A DNA stretch of 22,154 nucleotides from UBA1402 sp964488495 (GCA_964488495.1 CAZAUQ010000040.1:1-22154), one strand, 5' to 3'; counted from the first letter of the stretch, positions 1 through 8,115 are shown. Made by a program: numbers and translations. Notes: a model not told the origin generated them from the sequence alone.

Positions 1-209
1 ACTTTCTCCCTGTCGGCTACGACAAAATGGATCAGATTGGCCGAATCACCCAAAGCGCAGGAGTTTTCGCCGATAACAAATTTAGAGGCCTTTACATATA
101 AGGTGTCTTGACGTAAATGGGCCCACTGATTGCTTTTGTTTGAGGAACATCCTGTCGTGCAAATAAGTATGACGGATATAATTCCCATGGATTGTAAGAG
201 AAATTTCAT
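1..209 (-). CDS. N-terminal part of an unidentified lipoprotein (runs off the window)
   Basis: Reading leftward from an ATG at 209-207, the frame is open to the window edge (69 codons plus 2 bases). The protein starts MKFLLQSMGI, followed by a hydrophobic stretch and a lipobox CTTGC with the lipidated Cys at residue 21, then a polar linker (SSNKSNQW). This indicates a lipoprotein exported by Sec and processed by signal peptidase II. The mature part seen (about 48 residues, including DTLYVKASKFVIGENSCALG) matches no family I can name with confidence. It could be the start of a surface enzyme or a binding protein. It is divergent from the FAS1-SusCD operon and has its own candidate promoter, so it may belong to the same locus without being in that operon. 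The start is chosen because the signal peptide begins there and the frame has a good lipobox. Its function is unknown. Confidence 0.75.
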   Translation of the reverse strand, partial: MKFLLQSMGIISVILICTTGCSSNKSNQWAHLRQDTLYVKASKFVIGENSCALGDSANLIHFVVADREK

Positions 210-230
210 AGAGTATGGAATTATTAGTAG

Positions 231-272
231 TTAGGATTTGGATTAGGATTTAGATTTGGGCTTGGATTAAGG
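231..272. repeat. Degenerate hexamer tandem array (TTAGGA/TTTGGA type)
   Basis: Seven consecutive 6-nt units on the plus strand read TTAGGA, TTTGGA, TTAGGA, TTTAGA, TTTGGG, CTTGGA, TTAAGG. On the transcribed (minus) strand this is a stretch of TCCTAA/TCCAAA-like units almost free of G, lying in the predicted 5' leader of the lipoprotein gene that starts at 209. The array ends 22 nt before that start codon. It could be an unstructured leader, a protein-binding repeat, or a slippage-prone spacer. The sequence alone does not decide. Confidence 0.7.
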
Positions 273-295
273 GTGTTGCCTGTTTCGGACAAACA

Positions 296-328
296 CAAAG
301 ATAAACAGTTTTCTTTACTCTTCATAAA
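296..328 (-). promoter_or_regulatory. Candidate Bacteroides-type promoter for the gene at 1-209
   Basis: On the minus strand, TATCTTTG at 303-296 fits the Bacteroides -7 consensus TAnnTTTG exactly. Upstream, separated by 21 nt, is TTTA at 328-325, an imperfect match to the -33 element TTTG. Transcription from here would give a leader of roughly 80 nt before the ATG at 209, containing the hexamer array. The promoter assignment rests on consensus match only. Confidence 0.5.
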
Positions 329-332
329 CCGC

Positions 333-363
333 TCCGGCAAAATTCGCATTTCCTTTTGCCGGA
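333..363. promoter_or_regulatory. Inverted repeat TCCGGCAAAA-N11-TTTTGCCGGA, candidate operator
   Basis: There are perfect 10-nt arms at 333-342 and 354-363, separated by 11 nt. The element lies just upstream of the predicted -33 box of the minus-strand promoter at 296-328. There is no T-tract after either arm, so a terminator is unlikely. The position suits an activator or repressor site for the divergent lipoprotein gene. Confidence 0.45.
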
Positions 364-417
364 TTACTCTTTTCGCGGCTCATCGACAGCTAATAGTCTT
401 TACAGCCTTCTGCAGGC

Positions 418-448
418 ACTTACACATGACCTCATTTCTGTGTAAAGT
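418..448. promoter_or_regulatory. Imperfect inverted repeat upstream of the FAS1-SusCD operon
   Basis: ACTTACACA at 418-426 and TGTGTAAAGT at 439-448 are inverted copies with one bulged base, spaced by 12 nt. The right arm overlaps the first bases of the promoter block shared with the other operon, but the left arm has no counterpart there. It is a possible operon-specific operator or a leader hairpin. Confidence 0.35.
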
Positions 449-518
449 CAATTATTATAAATTATAAGACAGATTTTATAAGTCGCTTTTGTTGATAAGC
501 CATTCTTTTGCGCTTGTA
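443..518 (+). promoter_or_regulatory. Promoter/operator block of the plus operon, shared with 21879-21954
   Basis: Positions 443-482 match the reverse complement of 21915-21954 at 38 of 40 bases (differences at 472 and 474). After 19 unconserved nt, 502-518 (ATTCTTTTGCGCTTGTA) matches the reverse complement of 21879-21895 at 15 of 17. The first block holds three TTATAA motifs at 455, 462 and 476, spaced 7 and 14 nt. TTCTTTTG at 503-510 is one base from the Bacteroides -7 consensus TAnnTTTG; no clear -33 box is seen at the standard spacing. The block ends 23 nt before the ATG of the FAS1 gene. The position and two-part conservation suggest a shared regulator site plus core promoter. Confidence 0.7.
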
Positions 519-541
519 TTTACCGGTTAATCTACTGTAAG

Positions 542-3106
542 ATGAAAAACAAGTATTATTTTCTAATGCTAATTCCCACTTTCGTTTCTGCCCGTTTCCA
601 TTTCTATAAACTTAAATTGTTTTTCTTTATTTCAGGACTGCTATTGGTTCTTGCATTCTCTTCGTGTCGTAACGAGTTTGAGATGGAAGGAACAAGTCCT
701 GAATGGCTGGGCGAAAGCATTTACGACTACTTAAAAACTCAAGGCAATTTTACTTGTTTCACCAGGATTATAGACAGCCTTGGCTATACCGAAGTCTTAT
801 CAAAAACAGGAAGCAAGACTCTGTTTGTGGCTGACGACGAAGCCTTTGAAAGGTTCTTCTCAAACCCGGACAATCCTTATGGAGCAAGCAGATTCGAAGA
901 CTTGAGTAAAGCCCAAATGGGGATCATTTTGTTTTCTTCCATGATCAACAACGCTCAGCTCATAGAGCTTTTGTCCAATATGGAAGGTCCCAGCAAAGGG
1001 CGTTGCCTGAGGAGAAATACCGGATTCTCGGTAATCGACACCATACCCTTTGTTGCAGGTAACAACCTGCCTGGAAATAGGTATTGGGACAGATTCAGAA
1101 ACAAAGGTCTGCTCCTGGCTGTTGACGACAGCAACACCCCCATGGTGCATTTGTTACCGGAATATATGAAATATCAAAAGATAAGTGAGGATGATTTTTG
1201 TTATTTGACCAACAGAGATTCTCTGGTAGAAAACGGAGCCTACGTCAATGGCCGCCTGGTAATAAAAAGAGATATTACCTGCAAAAACGGCTACATTCAC
1301 CAATTGGAAGAGGTAGCCCTGCCCCTTCAAAACATGGCCGAGCTGATTAGACAGGAATCGGAAACGAGCCTTTTCAGCGAATTTATCGAGCGCTTTTCAG
1401 CCCCTTATTATTCTCCTTCACTGTCAGCCGATTATAGCCGCATTTACGGCAAAAACGATTCGATCTTTGTCAAAAGATACTTTTCGGAATATTCCAAAGC
1501 CGGAAATTTATTGACAGATCCCGAGGGCAAGGTTGTAAGCGGTTATTTGAGTTTCGATCCCGGCTGGAACGGATATGCCCCGTCGGGGAAACTTTATCAG
1601 GAAGATATGGGGGTAATTTTTGCTCCGACTAATGAAGCTGTGTTGGATTATTTTAATACCGGCGGAAAGTTTCTTATAGAACGCTACGGCAGTATAGAGG
1701 CTATCCCTGACAAACTCATTGACAACCTGGTCAACAACCATATGAAACCCTCTTTTATCAATTCTGTTCCGGGTCGTTTTTACGCGGTGACTAACGATGC
1801 ACAAATAGAGATGGGGGTTCTTCCGGAGGATATAAGGAAAGTTCATTTTGGAAGCAATGGAGTTGTTTATGTAATGAACAATATTTATCCGCCGGTTTCT
1901 TTTGTGGCCGTGTCAGCTCCGGCCCTGGTCAACGAAAATATGAAGGTTATCAACTGGGCCATCGAAGAATTACAGTTTTACGCCTATTTACTTTCGATGG
2001 ATTCGTATTTCAGTTTTGTTATTCCCTCCGACGACGCATTAAAGAAATACATCGATCCGGTCTCCTATGGCAAGAATGTACGACATTGTTTTGAATTCAA
2101 GTTTAACGATCAAATGCAAACAGTCGAGGCTGTTGTTCGCCAATACGACGACCTGACAGGCTTGGTTGGAGATTCTCTGAGAGCGGCTACTCCTAAAGAG
2201 ATTTTAAACAGACTGGAAAATATCTTGGATTATCATGTGGTGGTTGGAAATATTGAAGATGGAAAAGAATATTATCTGACAAAAGGCGGAGGAAGCATAA
2301 AAATTACCGGGAGCGGTACCAACATAAAAGTACAAGGGGGATACCAAATCGAGCAAAATACATCTTCGGAAGTAACCAGGGTTTTCGATCAAACAAAACA
2401 GGGGAACGGAAAAGCCTATTTGGTTGAAGACATGCCCCTGCTCGGATCTATCAAATCCATTTATTCGATTTTGAAAGACAATACAGATTTCCGGGCTTTT
2501 TATAATCTCTTAGCCCCGGACGATAGTTCAGGTTACATTGCTAGCAGAAACATAAATATCTTCGAAACCAAGTTGTCGAACATAGGCCTGGATTTGAATG
2601 TTAAGTTTTTCAACACCTATCACTATACTGTGTACGTTCCCACCAATCAAGCCATACAGAATGCAATTGACAGTGGTTTACCCACCTGGGAACTCATCTT
2701 CAGTGAAGCCGATATGGAAGTAAAAGATTCATTGGCCAACGTGCTTACAAAATTCCTACGCTATCATTTTCAAGATAATTCTGTTTACGTGGACAATGTC
2801 CCCGTACAAGTAAAAAAGTTCGAAACGGCAGCAGTCAATGATTCAACAAACCGATTCTTCAAGTTGAATGCCAACCTGAGTCCCGGAGCTTTATCCCTGA
2901 CAGACAATCTGGGAAGAGAAGTGTCGGTGCTTACCTCCAACCCGGACAACTACAATATAATGGCACGCGACTATCTGTTTAACGGAAAAGACAGAGAGCT
3001 GGTTTCGGAAATAGAAACTTCCTCCTGGGCTGTCATTCACCAAATTGACGATGTTTTGTATTACGATAAAATTATTCCGGGTTTAAATCCTTCTTCCGGT
3101 GAATAA
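542..3106 (+). CDS. Four-domain FAS1 (fasciclin-like) lipoprotein
   Basis: An 854-residue lipoprotein, first gene of the plus operon. The lipobox AFSSC puts the lipidated Cys at residue 42, after a long hydrophobic leader; the acidic stretch after it (RNEFEMEG) is compatible with surface export. Four FAS1-like repeats are recognised from the paired H1/H2 motifs of the family: roughly 57-262 (H1 KTLFVADDEAF at 92, H2 NGYIHQLEEV at 249), 264-455 (H1 GVIFAPTNEAV at 357), 456-636 (FSFVIPSDDAL at 490) and 637-845 (YTVYVPTNQAI at 695, H2 AVIHQIDDVLYY at 830). FAS1 domains are adhesion or binding modules. In a SusCD operon such a lipoprotein may act as an accessory surface binding protein like SusE/F, but that role is inferred. 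The leader before Cys42 is longer than usual and has two hydrophobic patches; an internal Met at residue 9 is an alternative start. The gene is preceded by the promoter block shared with the minus operon. Confidence 0.88.
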   Translation: MKNKYYFLMLIPTFVSARFHFYKLKLFFFISGLLLVLAFSSCRNEFEMEGTSPEWLGESIYDYLKTQGNFTCFTRIIDSLGYTEVLSKTGSKTLFVADDEAFERFFSNPDNPYGASRFEDLSKAQMGIILFSSMINNAQLIELLSNMEGPSKGRCLRRNTGFSVIDTIPFVAGNNLPGNRYWDRFRNKGLLLAVDDSNTPMVHLLPEYMKYQKISEDDFCYLTNRDSLVENGAYVNGRLVIKRDITCKNGYIHQLEEVALPLQNMAELIRQESETSLFSEFIERFSAPYYSPSLSADYSRIYGKNDSIFVKRYFSEYSKAGNLLTDPEGKVVSGYLSFDPGWNGYAPSGKLYQEDMGVIFAPTNEAVLDYFNTGGKFLIERYGSIEAIPDKLIDNLVNNHMKPSFINSVPGRFYAVTNDAQIEMGVLPEDIRKVHFGSNGVVYVMNNIYPPVSFVAVSAPALVNENMKVINWAIEELQFYAYLLSMDSYFSFVIPSDDALKKYIDPVSYGKNVRHCFEFKFNDQMQTVEAVVRQYDDLTGLVGDSLRAATPKEILNRLENILDYHVVVGNIEDGKEYYLTKGGGSIKITGSGTNIKVQGGYQIEQNTSSEVTRVFDQTKQGNGKAYLVEDMPLLGSIKSIYSILKDNTDFRAFYNLLAPDDSSGYIASRNINIFETKLSNIGLDLNVKFFNTYHYTVYVPTNQAIQNAIDSGLPTWELIFSEADMEVKDSLANVLTKFLRYHFQDNSVYVDNVPVQVKKFETAAVNDSTNRFFKLNANLSPGALSLTDNLGREVSVLTSNPDNYNIMARDYLFNGKDRELVSEIETSSWAVIHQIDDVLYYDKIIPGLNPSSGE

Positions 3107-3111
3107 TTAAT
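3081..3111 (+). repeat. 31-bp direct repeat, copy 1 (spans the FAS1 stop codon)
   Basis: The sequence from GTTTAAATCC to AATAATTAAT is repeated without mismatch at 3147-3177, 66 nt downstream. This copy encodes the last residues of the FAS1 protein (LNPSSGE) and its TAA stop at 3104-3106. It is either a partial tandem duplication of the gene end or a leftover of a recombination event. Confidence 0.95.
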
Positions 3112-3146
3112 GAACCAGCGAGGCTGTGGAGATTTTTCAGCAGTAA

Positions 3147-3177
3147 GTTTAAATCCTTCTTCCGGTGAATAATTAAT
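3147..3177 (+). repeat. 31-bp direct repeat, copy 2 (in the SusC leader)
   Basis: An exact copy of 3081-3111, now non-coding, in the 112-nt junction between the FAS1 gene and the SusC gene. The 35 nt between the copies (3112-3146) are not repeated. The copy ends 41 nt before the SusC ATG. No hairpin followed by a T-tract is seen in this junction, so there is no evidence for a terminator. Confidence 0.95.
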
Positions 3178-3218
3178 CCGTCAGACTTAATTTGAAAATA
3201 CAGATAATAAAGAGTCTT

Positions 3219-6200
3219 ATGAAATTGACAAAAATAATGTTTACTGTTTGCCTCTTGTTTCACGCATCAGTCCTCTTGTCTCAGGAATCTGTCGTTGTTA
3301 CCGGCAAGGTTTACGACGATATGGGACCTCTCTTGATGGCTAATGTGTTGGAAATTGATATCAACGACAGAATTGTTTCTCAGGCAGTAACCGATATAAA
3401 TGGAGAATTCTCATTAAGCGTAAAAAACAAAAAAAACAGGATAAAAATCTCCTACGTAGGCTGTAAGATACTAATCAGCGAGATAGGAGAACAAAAAGTT
3501 TTTAGCCTGAAGATGGAAAGCGACAACACTCTCGCTGAAGCTGTTGTAACCGCCAAAAAAATGCATACTTCGGGAGGTCTGACCATTCCCGAAAGAGAAG
3601 TGTCTTCAGCTGTTCAGACCATAGAGGCAAAAGAATTTGAAGGATTGGCCATCTCCTCCATCGACGAAGCTTTACAGGGAAGAATTGCAGGATTGGATAT
3701 TGTTTATAATTCGGGGGACTTGGGCGCGGGCACCTCAATGCGATTGAGGGGAGTGTCATCGATCAGCTCAAGCAGTGAACCTTTGATCGTTGTTGACGGA
3801 GAAGTATGGAACTCAAAAGAAGACTACGATGTGAGCAATGCCACCAGTGAACAATTTGCAGATCTTTTGGCCATCAACCCCGAAGATATCGAAAGTATTA
3901 CTGTATTAAAAGACGCCGCATCAACAGCCATCTGGGGTTCGCAGGGAGCAAACGGCGTCATTATGATCAAAACCAAGCGAGGAGAAAGAGGCCCGATAAA
4001 ATTGTCGTATTCCTACAGAGTGAACGGGAGCATTCAACCCGAGGGCTACAATATGCTGGACGGAGATAATTATACCATGTTCCTGAAAGAAAGTCACTAC
4101 AATCCTACTCAAAGCGACAGGGTCTCGGAAATTACCGAGCTGAACTACGACAGAAATTTTTCAGAGTACGAGCAATACAACAACAACACCGACTGGATAG
4201 AGGCGGTAAAACAACTCGGGGCAAAACAACAACATTTTCTTTCGATTTCGGGCGGAGGCGAGAAAGCCACTATGAGAATGTCTTTGGGCTACGACAACGA
4301 AACAGGCAGCATCATCGGCCAACGACTGGACAGGCTTACGTTTAGAATGAACCTGGATTATTTCGTATCCAAAAGAATAAAATTTTCTTCCAACCTGTCT
4401 TTTTCGTTGAACGATAACGATAAAAATTCGGACGCTTTGCTGAGCATTGCTTACAAAAAAATGCCCAACCTGGCCATATACAAGCAGGACAGCTATGGAA
4501 ACGACACCGATGAATTCTATCATGTGCTCGAAAGTATCTCTCCCGAGCTGAAAGACCAAAAATTGGTTAATCCCATTGCCAGTGCTTATTACGCAAAAAA
4601 CAATCAGAAATCTTACAGTATTTCACCACAATTCAATATTCGTTACAACTTTCTGGGAACGGAATCCTATGAAACCAAGCTGGAATACCAGGGATCGGTT
4701 TCTTTAGGCATTTCGTACAGCGACAGCGAAAAGTTTTATCCCTCTATACTCACTACTTCGCTTTGGAGCAGCAGCGGCATCAATTCCACTTCGCTGTCGC
4801 AAGACAAGAGCATAGGCTTTAATACCAGGCATCAGTTGATTTTTGTTCCGGCTTTCAACAACGAAGATCACTCTCTGTCTTCCTTATTCAGGATTGAAGC
4901 TTCAAATTCCACAAGTAATTCGCAATCATCCTCTTCGTATGGCCATCCGAACGGCAGCATCACCAGCCCTACCGTTCAGGGCTATGTTTCCGGAATGTCT
5001 ACCGGCAGCGGACAAGGCAGGAGCGTCTATCTGGCCTTCTCCACACACTACTCCTATAAATCTAAATATTCCGTCGATTTAAGTGTACGAAGAGATGCTT
5101 CCACCAAATTCGGAGGCTCTCATCGTTGGGGCACTTTTCCGGCAATATCCTTCAGGTGGAACATCATTGACGAAGGATTTATGGAAAACACAAAAGACTG
5201 GTTGAGCATGTTGTCAATAAGACCGGGTTGGGGTCAGGCCGGCAAATCGCCCGGCGGCGAATACCTGCACTATTCGGTCTATGTTTCCGACGGCTCCTAT
5301 ACCGACATGCAAGGGATGAGACCCGAAAACATTCGCTTAAGCGACCTGAGGTGGGAAACCACCTCTACCTACAACCTTGGAACAGATGTGGGCTTTCTTA
5401 ACGACAAAATCTCCGCCAATATCGATTTATACTCCCAAATCAAATCTGACCTTTTAATGTCGTCTTATCGAATTCCCAGTTCCTCGGGTTTCAGCACATT
5501 GAAATGGAAAAACAACGGAAAAATGAGAAACCAGGGTTGGGATGTAAATATCAATGCCAGAGATGTTATTAAGAAAGGTGATTTTTCGATGCACTTTAAT
5601 ATGGTGCTTGGAAACAACTACAACACCGTTTTGGAAATGGACGAAAATATCCTCAGGACACACAACAAAGAATTCAGTTACAAAAACGGTGAATACTTAA
5701 CCAGGGTGCAGTGCTACAATGCCTTTGGATCGATTTACGGTTTCAGGTACAAAGGCGTCTATTCTTACAGCAACTACATTGAAGGTGTTCAGGAAAATGC
5801 CCCGGTTGCCCGGGATGCCAACGGCGATGTAATACTTGACAGCAAAGGCAACACTTTACCTATGTATTTTGCCTACGGCACCTCAGCGAGTTATACTTTC
5901 AAAGGGGGTGATGCCATCTACGAAGATGTGAACCACGACGGCAACATCAACGAACTCGACATAGTGTATCTGGGAAACTCCAATCCGATACTAACAGGCG
6001 GCTTTGGATTTAAATTCAATTACAAACAATTCTCGTTGAATTCACAATTCAATTATCGATTTGGCAATAAAATAGTGAACAAAGCCAGGATGAATGCGGA
6101 AAATATGTATTCTCACAACAATCAGACATATACCATCAATTGGAGATGGCGCAAAGAAGGCGATGGTGCCAACGGCGAGCCTGTTATTCCCAGAGCCCTC

Positions 6201-6485
6201 TATCAAACGGGTTACAACTGGCTGGCCTCAGACCGCTACGTAGAAGACGGAGCATTCATTCGTTTGAACTATTTGCAACTGGCCTACAATTTACCCCGTA
6301 ACAGCCTGAAGAAATTAGGATTGAGCAGAGTTAACATCTCAGCCACCATCAACAACCTGTTTTGCCTGACCGGTTATTCCGGACTGGATCCCGAAGTCGG
6401 TTACGGCTCCTGGAATGTCAGCGAAGACAGCAACCAGACCCCAAGGCCAAAATCTTATACCCTTAACCTCAACATCGGATTCTAA
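3219..6485 (+). CDS. SusC/RagA-family TonB-dependent outer-membrane transporter (first copy)
   Basis: A 1088-residue SusC-type protein, which imports glycan oligomers across the outer membrane using TonB energy together with its SusD partner. It has a signal peptide ending near VLLSQ (residue 21), a carboxypeptidase-regulatory-like domain at about 25-98 (VTGKVYDDMG, ITDINGEF-like core), and a plug domain at about 125-255 with the family signatures LQGRIAGLDI, MRLRGVSSI, PLIVVDGE and ESITVLKDAASTAIWGSQGA. The remainder is the beta-barrel, ending in an aromatic residue (LNLNIGF) as expected for outer-membrane barrels. Near the C-terminus the acidic loop DVNHDGNINELD is typical of the family. 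An upstream in-frame TTG at 3192 would add nine residues, but the ATG at 3219 gives a clean signal peptide and is preferred. SusD follows after 11 nt. The length is normal for the family. Confidence 0.96.
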   Translation: MKLTKIMFTVCLLFHASVLLSQESVVVTGKVYDDMGPLLMANVLEIDINDRIVSQAVTDINGEFSLSVKNKKNRIKISYVGCKILISEIGEQKVFSLKMESDNTLAEAVVTAKKMHTSGGLTIPEREVSSAVQTIEAKEFEGLAISSIDEALQGRIAGLDIVYNSGDLGAGTSMRLRGVSSISSSSEPLIVVDGEVWNSKEDYDVSNATSEQFADLLAINPEDIESITVLKDAASTAIWGSQGANGVIMIKTKRGERGPIKLSYSYRVNGSIQPEGYNMLDGDNYTMFLKESHYNPTQSDRVSEITELNYDRNFSEYEQYNNNTDWIEAVKQLGAKQQHFLSISGGGEKATMRMSLGYDNETGSIIGQRLDRLTFRMNLDYFVSKRIKFSSNLSFSLNDNDKNSDALLSIAYKKMPNLAIYKQDSYGNDTDEFYHVLESISPELKDQKLVNPIASAYYAKNNQKSYSISPQFNIRYNFLGTESYETKLEYQGSVSLGISYSDSEKFYPSILTTSLWSSSGINSTSLSQDKSIGFNTRHQLIFVPAFNNEDHSLSSLFRIEASNSTSNSQSSSSYGHPNGSITSPTVQGYVSGMSTGSGQGRSVYLAFSTHYSYKSKYSVDLSVRRDASTKFGGSHRWGTFPAISFRWNIIDEGFMENTKDWLSMLSIRPGWGQAGKSPGGEYLHYSVYVSDGSYTDMQGMRPENIRLSDLRWETTSTYNLGTDVGFLNDKISANIDLYSQIKSDLLMSSYRIPSSSGFSTLKWKNNGKMRNQGWDVNINARDVIKKGDFSMHFNMVLGNNYNTVLEMDENILRTHNKEFSYKNGEYLTRVQCYNAFGSIYGFRYKGVYSYSNYIEGVQENAPVARDANGDVILDSKGNTLPMYFAYGTSASYTFKGGDAIYEDVNHDGNINELDIVYLGNSNPILTGGFGFKFNYKQFSLNSQFNYRFGNKIVNKARMNAENMYSHNNQTYTINWRWRKEGDGANGEPVIPRALYQTGYNWLASDRYVEDGAFIRLNYLQLAYNLPRNSLKKLGLSRVNISATINNLFCLTGYSGLDPEVGYGSWNVSEDSNQTPRPKSYTLNLNIGF

Positions 6486-6496
6486 CTATTGATGCT

Positions 6497-8104
6497 ATGA
6501 AACTGAAAAAATATATATCTATCCTACTCTGTGCCTTCGTTTTTTCATGCAACAATTATTTAACCCTGGAGCCTTTGAATGAAGTTGTTCTGGAAAATTT
6601 CTGGCAGGAAAAATCGGATGTCGAGAGTGTGGTGGCTTCCTGTTATTACAATTTGTGCTCCGACAATGTATTGTTGAGAGCTTTTGTGTGGGGCGAACTC
6701 CGATCGGACAATATTGTATATGGCATGAGTATAGGGGAGAGCGAAAGTGATATTCTGGAAGCCAACATACTGCCCGAAAACAAGTACGCTGATTGGAGTT
6801 CTTTTTACAATGTAATTAACCTCTGCAATACAGTTTTGTACTATGCTCCTGAAGTGCAGAAAAAAGACCAAAGCCTGACAGACAGCAACCTGAAGGCTTA
6901 TCTGGCAGAAATGTTAACGCTTCGGTCTCTTTGCTACTTCTATTTAATAAGAACTTTTTATGAGATACCTCTGGTGCTGGATGCAACCATTGGAGACGAC
7001 GTAGATTTAGAAGTGCCGGCTTCCTCTGCCGATGTGGTTTTGGACCAGTTGGTGGTCGATTTACTTAAAGCAGAAGAATATGCCCGGACAATTTACAGCA
7101 AAGAATATTACAACAAAGGCCGGATAAGCAAAATCGCCGTTCAGGCTCTTTTGGCCGATGTCTATTTATGGAAAGGCGACTACGACAAGTGCATTCAGTA
7201 TTGTCAAAAAGTGATAGATGCCAAAACACAAGAAGCGCTGAATATGTTTTATACCGGCTCCATAGAAACGATCAAAGAAATACCGCTTATAATTTCGTCC
7301 GATCTTGCCATCGAGACTTACGCTTACAGCCTGATCTTCGGCGTGGGAAATTCTTTTGAAAGCCTTTTTGAATTGCAATTTCTCGAGACCGAAGGCCCTA
7401 AAAATCCTGTTCCTTCTACTTTTTTTGGAACTTCGGGGGATATGTTCGGCCCCATCTCTGCCAATCCTAAACTTGGCACGTACATCGAAAGCGGTGGCGT
7501 TTTCAAAAAGACCGACAATCGACGCAAAGAATTTGTGAGAGAATTGAGTCAGGGCATCTATCCTATTTGTAAATACGCCTCCACAGGGTATTATACAAAC
7601 GCTATGGGTACAACCTATAACTACAGATCAAAAAACGATGCTAACTGGATTATTTACAGGCTGACCGATGTCGTGTTAATGCAGGCAGAGGCTATGGCAC
7701 TCAAAACGAATTCTACCGACGAAGACCTCAGAGCTGCATTCAATCTGGTGATGAGTGTAAACTTACGATCCAACCCCGGAGCCGGCAGCGATACCTTGAT
7801 TTACAGCGACTACAATACTCCCCAAAAGATGGAAGAACTTGTTTTTGCCGAAAGACAAAGAGAATTGATGTTTGAGGGTAAAAGGTGGTTTGATCTGGTG
7901 AGAATGTGCAGAAGGGACGGCAACAACAGCAGAATGCTCGATTTGGTAATACCCAAATACTCCGAAAACCAAACGGCCATCAAAAGCAAAATGACCTCTC
8001 CACTTTCTTTATACTTTCCCATTTCGGCCGAAGAGTTAAAAGTAAATCGGAAGATTAGGCAAAACCCGTTTTATGACCACAGTGGCACTATAGAAAGGAA
8101 TTAA
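6497..8104 (+). CDS. SusD/RagB-family surface glycan-binding lipoprotein (first copy)
   Basis: A 535-residue partner of the SusC encoded just upstream (11-nt spacing). SusD proteins cap the SusC barrel and bind the oligosaccharide at the cell surface. The signal peptide ends in FVFSC, with the lipidated Cys at residue 18. The N-terminal part (LEPLNEVVLENFW, then ESVVASCYYNL) and the helical repeat region (RSLCYFYLIRTFYEIPLV; ISKIAVQALLADVYLWKGDY) are characteristic. The C-terminal signature ERQRELMFEGKRWFDLVRM is a textbook SusD motif, followed by YFPISAEELKVN, also usual near the end of these proteins. The ligand cannot be read from the sequence. The next gene (FAS1) begins 11 nt after the stop, supporting one transcript. 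Confidence 0.96.
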   Translation: MKLKKYISILLCAFVFSCNNYLTLEPLNEVVLENFWQEKSDVESVVASCYYNLCSDNVLLRAFVWGELRSDNIVYGMSIGESESDILEANILPENKYADWSSFYNVINLCNTVLYYAPEVQKKDQSLTDSNLKAYLAEMLTLRSLCYFYLIRTFYEIPLVLDATIGDDVDLEVPASSADVVLDQLVVDLLKAEEYARTIYSKEYYNKGRISKIAVQALLADVYLWKGDYDKCIQYCQKVIDAKTQEALNMFYTGSIETIKEIPLIISSDLAIETYAYSLIFGVGNSFESLFELQFLETEGPKNPVPSTFFGTSGDMFGPISANPKLGTYIESGGVFKKTDNRRKEFVRELSQGIYPICKYASTGYYTNAMGTTYNYRSKNDANWIIYRLTDVVLMQAEAMALKTNSTDEDLRAAFNLVMSVNLRSNPGAGSDTLIYSDYNTPQKMEELVFAERQRELMFEGKRWFDLVRMCRRDGNNSRMLDLVIPKYSENQTAIKSKMTSPLSLYFPISAEELKVNRKIRQNPFYDHSGTIERN

Positions 8105-8115
8105 AACCAGTGTTT

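Noticed and set aside
231..272. A true telomere or a CRISPR-like array
   Set aside because: The array is short, degenerate and internal, with no spacers and no repeat of CRISPR size.
273..467. A 64-codon plus-strand open frame in the divergent intergenic region
   Set aside because: It overlaps the candidate promoter, palindrome and shared promoter block, has no recognisable protein features and no plausible ribosome-binding context.
3192..3218. TTG at 3192 as the start of SusC-1
   Set aside because: The ATG at 3219 gives a compact signal peptide; the extra nine residues add nothing family-like.
4161..4559. Long antisense frames inside the SusC, SusD and FAS1 genes (this one is typical)
   Set aside because: They are shadows of strongly recognisable genes on the other strand, with no domain or start-site support.
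8110..8115. GTG at 8110 as the start of the second FAS1 gene
   Set aside because: It is almost on top of the SusD stop and only adds two residues; the ATG at 8116 is simpler.
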